Positions 1 to 7,566 are shown, numbered from the stretch's first letter. The stretch: DNA of 8,391 nt from Gammaproteobacteria bacterium (GCA_029857925.1 JAOUGF010000076.1:1-8391); one strand, 5' to 3'. Translations and numbers: made by a program. Notes: generated by a model not told the origin, from the letters alone.

Positions 1-641
1 CGAAACGCATGGTGTTCGGTGTGGTCGGTATCGACATGATCGCCGGTCCTTCGGAGATCTTGGTGATTTGCGACGGTAAGACGGACCCCGATTGGATCGC
101 GATGGATTTGTTCTCGCAGGCCGAGCACGACGAAGACGCACAATCCATATTGGTGAGTTACGACGCAAACTTTTTAACGCAGGTGCAGGCGAGCATAGCA
201 AAACTGTTACCGACGATGGAACGCGCGGACATCATCCGCAAATCATTGCAAGCACGCGGACTGTTCGTGAAGGTGCGGGATTTGACCGAGGCCGCCGAGG
301 TCGCGAATTTTATTGCGCCGGAACATTTGGAATTGTCGGTGGAAGACGCCGAGGGCTTGGCGAGCAAAATAAACCACGCGGGCGCGATGTTTATGGGACG
401 TTATACGGCTGAGGCGCTGGGCGATTATTGTGCAGGCCCCAACCATGTGTTGCCGACGGCGCGTACTGCGCGTTTTAGCTCGCCGTTGGGTGTGTATGAT
501 TTTCAGAAACGCACCAGCCTGATTATGTGTTCACCGCAAGGGGCCTCGGATTTGGGCAAGCACGCCTCGACCTTTGCGCGTGGCGAAGGCCTGACCGCGC
601 ATGCGCGATCCGCCGAATATCGTATCAAACCCTCGTCATGA
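1..641 (+). CDS. hisD: Histidinol dehydrogenase, C-terminal half (5' end outside window)
   Basis: HisD oxidises L-histidinol to L-histidine in two NAD+-dependent steps, the last reactions of the cytoplasmic pathway. The reading frame is open from the first bases of the window, with Lys-Arg codons before the Met at position 9, so the gene is cut by the window edge and is not broken. About 212 codons of a roughly 430-residue family remain. Counting from that Met, visible family motifs are GIDMIAGPSE (7-16), SQAEHDEDAQ (36-45) with the Gln and His that match zinc ligands, APEHLEL (103-109) with the catalytic Glu-His pair, GDYCAGPNHVLPT (138-150) with a zinc-ligand Asp, and LTAHARSAEY (195-204) with the last zinc-ligand His. 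All key residues are present. The TGA stop overlaps the ATG of hisC by 4 bases. hisG is the expected upstream neighbour but is not visible. Confidence 0.97.
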   Translation, partial: KRMVFGVVGIDMIAGPSEILVICDGKTDPDWIAMDLFSQAEHDEDAQSILVSYDANFLTQVQASIAKLLPTMERADIIRKSLQARGLFVKVRDLTEAAEVANFIAPEHLELSVEDAEGLASKINHAGAMFMGRYTAEALGDYCAGPNHVLPTARTARFSSPLGVYDFQKRTSLIMCSPQGASDLGKHASTFARGEGLTAHARSAEYRIKPSS

Positions 642-1723
642 GCACCGCGAGCAAACGCATTGAGCAGTGGGTACGCGAGGACATACGCGCATTGCACGCC
701 TACCATGTGCACTCTGCACAGGGATTGATTAAGCTCGATGCGATGGAAAATCCGTATGGATTGGCGGATGAACTGCGCGATGCGTGGACAAACGCGCTGC
801 GCGACGCACCGCTTAATCGTTATCCCGATCCCGGTGCTGCGTTGGTCAAAGATCGTTTGCGCGAAGTGGTGCAGATCCCCGCGGATTGTGACATCTTGTT
901 GGGAAACGGTTCAGATGAATTGATCCAAGTGATCCTGTTGGCGTTGGCGCAGGCGGGGCGCGCGGTGGTGGCGCCGGAACCGACGTTTGTGATGTACCGC
1001 ATGATCGCAGGGTTCGCGGGTATGCGTTTTGTCGGAGTGCCGTTGCGCGCCGATTTTTCGCTGGACGTAACCGCGATGTTAGAGGCGATAGAGCGTGAAG
1101 AACCCGCCGTGGTGTTTCTCGCCTATCCGAATAATCCGACGGGCAATCTGTTTGCGGATGCGGATATCGAACACATTGTCGCCGCCGCGCCGGGCCTGGT
1201 GGTGATAGACGAGGCCTATGCGCCGTTTGCCGAGGCCTCGTTCCTCGCGCGGGTCTTGCAGTATGACAACGTCGTGGTCATGCGGACGTTGTCGAAAATG
1301 GGCCTGGCCGGTCTGCGGTTGGGTTATTTGGCGGGTGACCCGGCGTGGTTGCACGAGTTCGACAAGGTGCGGTTACCCTATAATATTAATGTGCTGACAC
1401 AAATCAGCACCGATTTTTTGTTGCGCCATCACGAGGTGTTTGAGCGGCAAAGCGCCGAATTGCGCCGCGCGCGTGAGGAGTTGTTTTTGGAATTGAACGC
1501 CATTGCAGGATTGCAGGTGTTCGCCAGTCGCGCCAATTTTATTTTGTTCCGCGCACCGCCCGGTCAGGGCGTGCGTATGTTTGAGCACCTGCGCCACCAC
1601 GGGGTATTGATAAAAAATCTGCATCCACAGGGCGGCATGTTGGTGGATTGCTTGCGCGTGACCGTGGGTACTGAGCAGGAAAACCGGGCGTTCTTGCATG
1701 CGTTGGGGCAGTTTGCAGCCTAG
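638..1723 (+). CDS. hisC: Histidinol-phosphate aminotransferase
   Basis: HisC is a PLP-dependent fold-type I transaminase that converts imidazole-acetol phosphate plus glutamate to L-histidinol phosphate. I chose the ATG at 638, inside the hisD stop (ATGA). The frame stays open upstream to 527, but that part lies over hisD and does not resemble the family. The result is 361 residues, normal for HisC. Motifs seen are LDAMENPYG near 33-41, RYPDP at 61-65, GNGSDELI at 89-96 (phosphate-binding loop), YPNNPTG at 163-169, VVIDEAY at 188-194 with the PLP-contacting Asp191, RTLSKMGLAGLRLGY at 216-230 with the Schiff-base Lys220, and LRVTVGT at 339-345 with the substrate-carboxylate Arg340. No clear Shine-Dalgarno precedes the start, consistent with reinitiation after hisD. 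Related aminotransferases share this fold, but the operon context settles the identity. Confidence 0.97.
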   Translation: MSTASKRIEQWVREDIRALHAYHVHSAQGLIKLDAMENPYGLADELRDAWTNALRDAPLNRYPDPGAALVKDRLREVVQIPADCDILLGNGSDELIQVILLALAQAGRAVVAPEPTFVMYRMIAGFAGMRFVGVPLRADFSLDVTAMLEAIEREEPAVVFLAYPNNPTGNLFADADIEHIVAAAPGLVVIDEAYAPFAEASFLARVLQYDNVVVMRTLSKMGLAGLRLGYLAGDPAWLHEFDKVRLPYNINVLTQISTDFLLRHHEVFERQSAELRRAREELFLELNAIAGLQVFASRANFILFRAPPGQGVRMFEHLRHHGVLIKNLHPQGGMLVDCLRVTVGTEQENRAFLHALGQFAA

Positions 1724-1760
1724 GAACCATAGCCATCGTGATTAGACAAGAGACAGCGAT

Positions 1761-2354
1761 ATGAGCGAGCGTAAGGCCACTATTAAACGCGACACCTTGG
1801 AGACGCAGATCGAGGTCAGCATCAATCTCGACGGTGCGGGGCACGGTGAATTTGCGACCGGCGTGCCGTTTTTGGAGCACATGTTGGATCAGGTCGCGCG
1901 GCATGGCATGATAGACATTAACGTCAAGGCCAAAGGCGATACGCATATCGATGACCACCATACGGTTGAGGACATCGGCATCGCGCTCGGGCAGGCATTT
2001 TTTCAGGCCTTAGGGGATAAAAAGGGCATACGCCGGTATGGCCATGCCTATGTGCCGCTGGACGAGGCCTTGTCGCGTGTCGTCGTCGATTATTCGGGCC
2101 GACCGGGCTTGATCTACCAAGTGGACATGCCGCGCGCGCGCATCGGCGCGTTTGATGTCGATTTGTTGAATGAATTCTTTCAAGGGTTTGTGAACCACGC
2201 CAAGGCGACCTTGCATATCGACAGCTTGCGCGGTAAAAACGCGCACCATGTCGCCGAAACGATCTTTAAGGCCTTCGGTCGCGCGTTGCGCATGGCGGCC
2301 GAACACGATGCACGCGCGGCGGGGGTGTTGCCTTCGACCAAGGGCGCTTTGTAA
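1761..2354 (+). CDS. hisB: Imidazoleglycerol-phosphate dehydratase (monofunctional)
   Basis: HisB dehydrates imidazoleglycerol phosphate to imidazole-acetol phosphate using bound manganese. The 197 residues match the stand-alone dehydratase; the N-terminal HAD phosphatase domain of the enteric fusion protein is absent, so histidinol phosphate must be dephosphorylated by another gene. Motifs seen are GVPFLEHML (34-42), the metal-binding DDHHTVED (64-71), a second metal-binding stretch KNAHHVAE (159-166) and the conserved C-terminal PSTKGAL (191-197). The start is ATG followed by the typical Arg-Lys-Ala-x-Ile-x-Arg opening (residues 4-10), after a 37-base gap from hisC with only a weak purine-rich ribosome binding site (AAGAGAC, about 7 bases upstream). 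The protein is complete, with no missing key residue. Confidence 0.97.
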   Translation: MSERKATIKRDTLETQIEVSINLDGAGHGEFATGVPFLEHMLDQVARHGMIDINVKAKGDTHIDDHHTVEDIGIALGQAFFQALGDKKGIRRYGHAYVPLDEALSRVVVDYSGRPGLIYQVDMPRARIGAFDVDLLNEFFQGFVNHAKATLHIDSLRGKNAHHVAETIFKAFGRALRMAAEHDARAAGVLPSTKGAL

Positions 2355-2404
2355 GATTATCCAATGATAGTTTGTGCCATGACCCCTGCACAGGTTGAAC
2401 GAAA

Positions 2405-3040
2405 ATGAGTGTGGTAGCGATCATAGATTACGGTATGGGCAATCTGCACTCGGTGGCCAAGGCGATCGAACGCGTGGGCGATGGCGTGCGGGTGCGGGTG
2501 ACGCATGACGCGCGTGAATTGCAATCCGCCGACCGTATCGTGTTGCCGGGTGTCGGCGCGATACGCGATTGCATGCAGGCGTTGCACGATCGCGAGTTGG
2601 TTCCCGTCATCCACGCGTTGGCGGAGAACAAGCCTTTGTTGGGGATTTGCCTGGGCATGCACGCGTTGATGGATTTCTCGGAAGAAAATGACGGCGTGGA
2701 GTGCTTAGGTATTTTGCCCGGCAGTGTGCGGCGTTTCACCGACACCATGCAGGAACGCGGCGAGCGCTTGAAGGTGCCGCACATGGGCTGGAATCAAGTG
2801 CATCACAACGGTCATCCGTTGTGGCGCGATGTTCCGCAGGATAGTCGATTCTATTTTGTGCATAGTTATTATGTCGCCCCGGCGCATACTTCCATCATCA
2901 GCGGGACGACGCGTTACGGTATAGAATTTTGTTCGGTCGCGGCGCGCGAAAACGTCTTCGCGACGCAATTTCATCCGGAGAAAAGCCAGCCGGCGGGCTT
3001 GGCGCTGCTCGCGAATTTTTTACGTTGGAACGGTGTTTGA
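2405..3040 (+). CDS. hisH: Imidazole glycerol phosphate synthase, glutaminase subunit
   Basis: HisH is the class I glutamine amidotransferase half of IGP synthase. It hydrolyses glutamine and passes ammonia through a channel to HisF, which is encoded two genes downstream. The 211-residue length is normal. Seen are the N-terminal VAIIDYGMGNLHSV (4-17), the oxyanion-strand LPGVGA (47-52), the nucleophile elbow GICLGMH with Cys82, HMGWN (126-130), FVHSYY (151-156), and QFHPEKS (188-194) with His190 and Glu192 completing the triad. One oddity is His86 where the elbow usually reads GMQ. The ATG at 2405 follows a 50-base gap after hisB, with a weak AGGTTGA-type ribosome binding site about 10 bases upstream. 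Confidence 0.97.
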   Translation: MSVVAIIDYGMGNLHSVAKAIERVGDGVRVRVTHDARELQSADRIVLPGVGAIRDCMQALHDRELVPVIHALAENKPLLGICLGMHALMDFSEENDGVECLGILPGSVRRFTDTMQERGERLKVPHMGWNQVHHNGHPLWRDVPQDSRFYFVHSYYVAPAHTSIISGTTRYGIEFCSVAARENVFATQFHPEKSQPAGLALLANFLRWNGV

Positions 3041-3067
3041 TTTGAAAATAGGAAACGCACTGGGCGC

Positions 3068-3074
3068 GAGGTGA
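3068..3074 (+). promoter_or_regulatory. Strong ribosome binding site of hisA
   Basis: GAGGTGA lies 4 bases before the ATG of hisA and matches most of the anti-Shine-Dalgarno complement. It is the strongest such site within the operon and fits hisA being an independently initiated gene after a 38-base gap, in contrast to the overlapping hisF start. Confidence 0.7.
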
Positions 3075-3078
3075 GACT

Positions 3079-3825
3079 ATGTTATTAATCCCTGCAATCG
3101 ACATCAAAGGTGGTAAGTGTGTACGTCTGCGTCAAGGCAAGATGGACGACAGCACCACCTATTCCGATTCCCCCTTGGATATGGCGCGGATATGGATGCG
3201 CGCCGGTGCGCGTCGGTTGCATCTCGTCGACCTTGACGGTGCGGTTGCCGGCAAGCCGGTTAACAAGGCGCTGATAAAAGAGATTGTCGCGGAATTTCCC
3301 GATGTGCCGGTGCAGGTGGGGGGCGGCATACGTGACGAGGCCACCGTCGCGGCCTATCTCGACGCCGGTGTGCAATACATTATCATCGGTACGCAGGCGA
3401 TTAAAAAGCCGGGTTTTGTCGGCGATATGTGTTTGGAGTTCCCCGGCCACATTGTCGTCGGTTTGGACGCGAAAGACGGCAAAGTGGCGACGGACGGGTG
3501 GTCTAAATTGACGCGTCACGATGTCATCGATCTCGCGCAGCATTTTCAAAACGACGGTGTGGCGGCGATCATTTATACCGATATCAGCCGCGACGGTATG
3601 TTACAAGGGGTGAATGTCGAGGCGACGGTAAAATTGGCGCAGGCGATCACGATACCGGTGGTGGCCTCCGGCGGCATCAACAATCTCGATGACTTGCGCG
3701 GGTTGTGCGCGGTCGCCGACGAGGGGATCACCGGCGTTATCACGGGTCGTGCGATATACGAAGGTACATTGGATTTTGCCGCCGGGCAAAAATTGTGTGA
3801 CGAGTTGACCAAGAAAAAGCCATGA
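3079..3825 (+). CDS. hisA: ProFAR isomerase (phosphoribosylformimino-AICAR-phosphate isomerase)
   Basis: HisA is a TIM-barrel isomerase that carries out the Amadori rearrangement of ProFAR to PRFAR, the substrate of HisH-HisF. The 248 residues match the family length. Seen are the opening LIPAIDIKGGKCVRL (3-17) with general-base Asp8, LHLVDLDGA (48-56), QVGGGIR (79-85) as first phosphate-binding loop, GLDAKDG (128-134) with general-acid Asp130, YTDISRDGML (166-175), and the second phosphate loop ASGGI (196-200) with ITGRAIYEG (221-229). The half-barrel repeat shared with HisF is evident: VGGGIR and ASGGI recur in both. The start is supported by a strong ribosome binding site at 3068-3074. Its TGA overlaps the hisF ATG by 4 bases. 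Confidence 0.97.
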   Translation: MLLIPAIDIKGGKCVRLRQGKMDDSTTYSDSPLDMARIWMRAGARRLHLVDLDGAVAGKPVNKALIKEIVAEFPDVPVQVGGGIRDEATVAAYLDAGVQYIIIGTQAIKKPGFVGDMCLEFPGHIVVGLDAKDGKVATDGWSKLTRHDVIDLAQHFQNDGVAAIIYTDISRDGMLQGVNVEATVKLAQAITIPVVASGGINNLDDLRGLCAVADEGITGVITGRAIYEGTLDFAAGQKLCDELTKKKP

Positions 3826-4595
3826 GCCTCGCCAAACGCATTATTCCGTGTTTAGACGTCGATAACGGCCGCGTTGTCAAAGGCGTCAAATTCTTAGAGA
3901 TACGCGATGCGGGTGATCCGGTGGAGATCGCGCGGCGCTACAACGAACAGGGCGCGGACGAACTCACCTTTTTGGATATTACCGCGAGTCACGAAGGCCG
4001 CGCGACGATGGTGAAGGTCGTGGAGGCGGTGGCGGGCGAGGTGTTTATCCCGTTGACCGTCGGCGGCGGCATACGTACGCTGGAAGATATCAGCCGTATG
4101 TTAAACGCGGGCGCCGACAAGGTCTCGATCAATACCTCCGCGGTGCAGAATCCGATGTTTGTTAAGCAAGCGGCGGAACGATTCGGTAGTCAATGTATCG
4201 TGGTGGCGGTAGACGCCAAACGTGTCAGTGCGGCGGATGAGGCGCCGCGTTGGGAAGTATTCACGCATGGCGGGCGCAAGGCGACCGGGCTGGATGTCGT
4301 GGCGTGGGTGACACGCATGGTCGACTACGGCGCGGGTGAAATATTACTGACCAGTATGGACAGAGACGGCACGCGTGAAGGGTTTGATTTGGGCGTCACG
4401 CGCGCGGTGAGCACTGCCGTGAACGTGCCTATCATCGCCTCCGGCGGCGTGGGCACCCTCGATCACCTCGTCGATGGCGTAAAAAAGGGTGGCGCGGACG
4501 CGGTGTTGGCGGCGAGTATTTTCCATTTCGGCCAATTTACGATTGAACAAGCGAAACACCACATGCGCGCGGCGGGCATTGAGGTGCGGTTGTGA
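3822..4595 (+). CDS. hisF: Imidazole glycerol phosphate synthase, cyclase subunit
   Basis: HisF uses ammonia delivered by HisH to convert PRFAR into imidazoleglycerol phosphate, which feeds HisB, and AICAR, which returns to purine synthesis. It is a TIM barrel of 257 residues, the usual length. Seen are AKRIIPCLDVDNGRVVKG (4-21) with catalytic Asp12, FLDITAS (50-56), LTVGGGIRTLEDI (78-90), KVSINTSAV (100-108), the second catalytic Asp131 in VAVDAKR, EILLTSMDRDGT (173-184), and phosphate-binding IASGGVG (205-211) and AVLAASIFHFG (227-237). The ATG at 3822 lies within the hisA stop (ATGA) without a strong ribosome binding site of its own, so coupling to hisA translation is likely. The stop overlaps the GTG start of hisI. 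Confidence 0.97.
   Translation: MSLAKRIIPCLDVDNGRVVKGVKFLEIRDAGDPVEIARRYNEQGADELTFLDITASHEGRATMVKVVEAVAGEVFIPLTVGGGIRTLEDISRMLNAGADKVSINTSAVQNPMFVKQAAERFGSQCIVVAVDAKRVSAADEAPRWEVFTHGGRKATGLDVVAWVTRMVDYGAGEILLTSMDRDGTREGFDLGVTRAVSTAVNVPIIASGGVGTLDHLVDGVKKGGADAVLAASIFHFGQFTIEQAKHHMRAAGIEVRL
4581..4586 (+). promoter_or_regulatory. Ribosome binding site that sets the GTG start of hisI
   Basis: GAGGTG inside the last codons of hisF sits 5 bases before the GTG at 4592. It supports that GTG as the hisI start and shows that hisI can recruit ribosomes itself while overlapping hisF. Confidence 0.65.
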
Positions 4596-4996
4596 GTTGG
4601 GTGGACGAACTGCGCTGGGGCGACGACGGTTTGCTGCCCGCGATCGCGCAAGACGTTACCACGCAAGAAATTTTGATGGTGGCGTGGATGAACCGCGAAA
4701 CCTTGCAACTGACGGTACAAGAAGGCGTTGCCGTGTATTGGTCGCGCTCGCGCAAAAAAATATGGCGCAAGGGCGAGGAGTCCGGGCACACGCAACGTTT
4801 GTGTGAATTGCGTGTGGATTGTGACAAAGACGTGATCTTGCTGAAGGTCGAGCAGGTCGGCGGCATCGCCTGCCACACCGGGCGGCGCAGTTGTTTTTTC
4901 AATAAATTCGATAACGGCGCATGGGTGGATAGCCTGCCGGTGTTGAAGGCCCCCTCTGAAATATATACCCAGCTGCCGCCAAAGGCGCCGAAATAG
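4592..4996 (+). CDS. hisI: Phosphoribosyl-AMP cyclohydrolase (monofunctional, GTG start)
   Basis: HisI opens the adenine ring of phosphoribosyl-AMP to give ProFAR, the substrate of HisA. It is a small metal-dependent enzyme. The 134 residues contain only the cyclohydrolase domain; the C-terminal PRA-PH (HisE) domain of enteric HisIE is absent. Seen are ILMVAWMN (27-34), YWSRSRKKIWRKGEESGH (49-66), DCDKD (76-80) with the metal-binding Asp cluster, and GGIACHTGRRSCF (90-102) with cysteines that together with Cys77 match the zinc-binding set of the family. The start is the GTG at 4592 in a GTGA overlap with hisF, preceded by GAGGTG at 4581-4586. This is the last gene of the operon: a convergent gene ends 51 bases downstream, so hisE is not the next gene here. 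Confidence 0.96.
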   Translation: MSWVDELRWGDDGLLPAIAQDVTTQEILMVAWMNRETLQLTVQEGVAVYWSRSRKKIWRKGEESGHTQRLCELRVDCDKDVILLKVEQVGGIACHTGRRSCFFNKFDNGAWVDSLPVLKAPSEIYTQLPPKAPK

Positions 4997-5018
4997 AACG
5001 CTAGTCAAATGTATGTCG

Positions 5019-5035
5019 AACGCTCGGCAGGCGTT
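5019..5035. terminator. Weak hairpin between convergent hisI and the c-di-GMP gene
   Basis: AACGC (5019-5023) and GCGTT (5031-5035) form a 5-bp stem with a 7-base loop in the 51-base gap between two convergent stop codons. Neither strand shows a following T-run, so it does not look like a good intrinsic terminator. The position is right for a bidirectional terminator but the structure is poor. Confidence 0.2.
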
Positions 5036-5047
5036 GGGCTAACCTTA

Positions 5048-7510
5048 CTAAGCGGGCAGACGCAATTCGGGCGGGTCTCCCACCGGAACGCCCATGTGAT
5101 AGCCCTGAACCATATCGACGCCCATTTTTCTCAGCATCACCAGCGTCTCCTCGGTTTCTACGAATTCCGCAATTGTGGTCTTTTTCATGCCACGCGCGAC
5201 ATCGACGATGGATTTCACGAATACCTGGTTGTCGCGATCGTTAGGCAGATCGCGCACGAACATGCCGTCGATCTTGAGGATGTCCGCCTTGATGTGTTTC
5301 AGGTACGCAAACGATGAAAAACCTGCGCCAAAATCATCCAGACACACTTTGCATCCTGTGCGTTGCAAGGCCTCAATAAATCGCTGTGCGTCATGCAAGT
5401 CGCTGACGGCGGACGTCTCGGTCAATTCCACCAATAAACGGTATGGTGCGACGCCCGCTTGCGCAAGTTGATTCGCGATATATTGCGGCATGCTAGGGTC
5501 ATCAAACGAACGGCCGGAGATATTGACGGCCAGCGAGGGCATCTTCTTGTCGCGCGCCAAAATGGATACGCACTCACGAATTACCCAGCGGTCGATATCG
5601 ACAATCTTTCCGGTGCGCTCGGCGTGGGTGATAAATTGGCCCGGTAAAATCAAACGCGAGGGTTCGGATTCATCGACGATACGTACCAACGCCTCAAAAT
5701 GCGATAACTGTAGATTTGACGCCTGATATACGCCTTGGAAGTGCAGGCGTAACAGCTTGTTGTCCAGCGCGTTGGTGAGGCGTTCTTGCCACGTGAGGCG
5801 GTTGAGCATTTCACGCGACGCGTCGCGATCGGCCTGATAAAGCCGCCATGCGTCTTTTCCGGCCTCCTTGGCTTGGTACATCGCGGCATCGGCGCGCGAG
5901 ATCAGTTCTTCTACACTGCCTCCATGTTGAGGGTAAAGCGCAATACCGACACTGGTCGTCAGACGCAGGCTGTGGCCTTCGAAACGAAAAGGGATTTGCG
6001 AAACGCCGCGGATAATGCGTTCGGCCAGTTGGACGGCGGACTTTTCATCCGCACCAGGTACCAATACCGCGAATTCGTCGCCCCCCAAACGGCTCAATGT
6101 TTCATTACGCCGCACAAGGTGGCTGATTTCTCCGGCGACACGAATCAACATCGCATCGCCTGCACGATGACCGTAGGTGTCATTAATATATTTGAATTCG
6201 TCCAAGTCAAAAAATAGTACAGCACCGACCGTGTTGTGACGTTTCAATTCTTCCATCGCGCGATCGATTTCAATTTGGAACCGATGGCGGTTAAACAAAC
6301 CGGTCAGCGAATCGCGCTCCGCAAGATACATCAATTCTTCCGCCGTCTGACGTTCGTGCGTGATATCTTCGTAGATCCAAAGACGGCCAATGAATCTATC
6401 GTTCGCATCGCGCACCGGATAGGATAACTGCGTCAAGATTCGCCCGTCGGCGGTGCAGATTTCAAAGCTGTCACTGACCTCACGGGTGCCCAAGACCTCC
6501 AGCAAGTGGCGTGAGAAATGATCGGGTTGCGCGAGGATGTTGGCGGACTGGCGTAGCGCCTCGGTGGTGGGCAAACCGACTAAATGGGCGCTGTCCGGCA
6601 CCAACCAGATACGCCGGAACATCGTGTTTGCATAGACGATACGGTTCTCGGCGTCTTCAAATAAAATGCCTACCGTCATCGTACTGAGCAGCGCGCTTAG
6701 GCGCGCATTGTCCTGCAGGGTTTGTTGCGCCAATTCATGTTGCGTGGCGGCGGCGTTTTGCACATCGGCCATACGTTCACGCACGGCCTTAGACATCAGA
6801 TTAAACGCTGCTGTCAGTTGGCCGATTTCATCATTGCTTTTCACGGGCAGATGGATGTCGAAATTTCCGGCCGTCACCTGGCCGCTGGCGTTGCTAAGCA
6901 ACGCGAGATGACGCGTCAACCAATACCCAACGAGCCATAACACGAAGAATGACAACGCGATCTCAACCCCGGCGATCAGCAGACTTTGTTTTAGTACGCT
7001 GGAACGTGAGGCGTTTAAAAATTCCGTAGACAACCCGTATTGGACTTTGCCATAGCGTTGCGTCCCAATGTGTACAACGACCTCGGCGTCATAACGCCCG
7101 CTGCCGTCGGATTCGGAGATGTTATGGGTCGCAATCGGGGGAAGGGGTGTTTTGTTGTCCCAGCCGGCCGCAGCCACAATCTTCGCATGATTGTCGATTA
7201 ATGCTAAATAGACGACACCTTCTCGATGGCGGACCTCATCGAGGATGTCTTGCATGGTGCCGAAATCGCGTGCCGCGAGCGGGCCTGCGATAGCGGCGTT
7301 AAGCAGTGAGTTTAATTCGGTCAAGCGCAATTGCGCCTGTTCGACGAGGCTGGATTCCTGGAGACGTAGATTGTTGAAGACCAGAATAGACAGCAGCGTG
7401 ATTTCAACTGCCAGGCTCGCCAAGATCAGCCGCACGCGCAGGGAATGAAACAGTGGAATGCGTTGCACGTGCCGTGTCCCCTCTGCGCTTACGGTCGAGT
7501 GAATACTCAT
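5048..7510 (-). CDS. Membrane-anchored HAMP-PAS-GGDEF-EAL c-di-GMP synthase/phosphodiesterase
   Basis: This is a predicted inner-membrane c-di-GMP turnover enzyme of 820 residues. Order: TM helix about 27-47, periplasmic sensor region about 48-173, TM helix about 176-196, HAMP about 197-250, PAS about 268-385, GGDEF about 396-558, EAL about 575-815. The GGDEF domain has DSLTGLFNR, metal-binding DLDEFK (435-440) and an intact RLGGDEF (GGDEF at 476-480). The upstream inhibitory site reads R-R-N-E rather than RxxD. In the EAL domain all eight residues known from RocR-type phosphodiesterases are present with matching spacing: Glu606, Asn663, Glu695, Asp725, Asp726, Lys746, Glu782, Gln802. Both activities are therefore possible; which one dominates cannot be told from sequence. 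The start chosen is the ATG at 7510. An in-frame ATG at 7555 lies inside a mobile element and would add 15 residues, some encoded by the element's terminal repeat. No strong ribosome binding site precedes either start. The sensed signal is unknown. Confidence 0.93.
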   Translation of the reverse strand: MSIHSTVSAEGTRHVQRIPLFHSLRVRLILASLAVEITLLSILVFNNLRLQESSLVEQAQLRLTELNSLLNAAIAGPLAARDFGTMQDILDEVRHREGVVYLALIDNHAKIVAAAGWDNKTPLPPIATHNISESDGSGRYDAEVVVHIGTQRYGKVQYGLSTEFLNASRSSVLKQSLLIAGVEIALSFFVLWLVGYWLTRHLALLSNASGQVTAGNFDIHLPVKSNDEIGQLTAAFNLMSKAVRERMADVQNAAATQHELAQQTLQDNARLSALLSTMTVGILFEDAENRIVYANTMFRRIWLVPDSAHLVGLPTTEALRQSANILAQPDHFSRHLLEVLGTREVSDSFEICTADGRILTQLSYPVRDANDRFIGRLWIYEDITHERQTAEELMYLAERDSLTGLFNRHRFQIEIDRAMEELKRHNTVGAVLFFDLDEFKYINDTYGHRAGDAMLIRVAGEISHLVRRNETLSRLGGDEFAVLVPGADEKSAVQLAERIIRGVSQIPFRFEGHSLRLTTSVGIALYPQHGGSVEELISRADAAMYQAKEAGKDAWRLYQADRDASREMLNRLTWQERLTNALDNKLLRLHFQGVYQASNLQLSHFEALVRIVDESEPSRLILPGQFITHAERTGKIVDIDRWVIRECVSILARDKKMPSLAVNISGRSFDDPSMPQYIANQLAQAGVAPYRLLVELTETSAVSDLHDAQRFIEALQRTGCKVCLDDFGAGFSSFAYLKHIKADILKIDGMFVRDLPNDRDNQVFVKSIVDVARGMKKTTIAEFVETEETLVMLRKMGVDMVQGYHMGVPVGDPPELRLPA

Positions 7511-7521
7511 GTTGTCTTTAG

Positions 7522-7525
7522 TAAA
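7522..7525. repeat. Candidate target-site duplication TAAA, left copy
   Basis: TAAA directly precedes the left terminal repeat and is matched by TAAA at 7683-7686 directly after the right one. Four A/T-rich bases can match by chance, so this is supportive rather than proof of insertion. Confidence 0.5.
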
Positions 7526-7544
7526 GGGAACCTCTAAAAATTCG
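7526..7544 (+). repeat. Terminal inverted repeat of the fold-back element, left copy
   Basis: GGGAACCTCTAAAAATTCG is the exact reverse complement of 7664-7682. This end faces the start codon of the c-di-GMP gene. Confidence 0.9.
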
Positions 7545-7566
7545 CTGAGCGGCACATCGCGTCGTT

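Noticed and set aside
527..637. Upstream extension of hisC to an ATG at 527
   Set aside because: It lies entirely over hisD in another frame and does not resemble a HisC N-terminus; the ATG at 638 gives the normal family length and the usual coupled overlap.
3085..3549. Leftward 154-codon open frame opposite hisA
   Set aside because: It is a shadow frame on the strand opposite a clear hisA; no motif was seen.
3079..4595. Sequence similarity between hisA and hisF as a recent duplication
   Set aside because: The shared half-barrel motifs reflect the known ancient common origin of these two enzymes and are not special to this genome.
4463..5008. Leftward 181-codon open frame opposite hisF and hisI
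   Set aside because: It is the antisense shadow of two well-identified enzymes and has His/Arg/Ala-rich composition typical of such frames.
7511..7555. Fifteen-residue N-terminal extension of the c-di-GMP protein from an ATG at 7555
   Set aside because: The extra codons lie in or next to the terminal repeat of the mobile element, and no ribosome binding site precedes that ATG.
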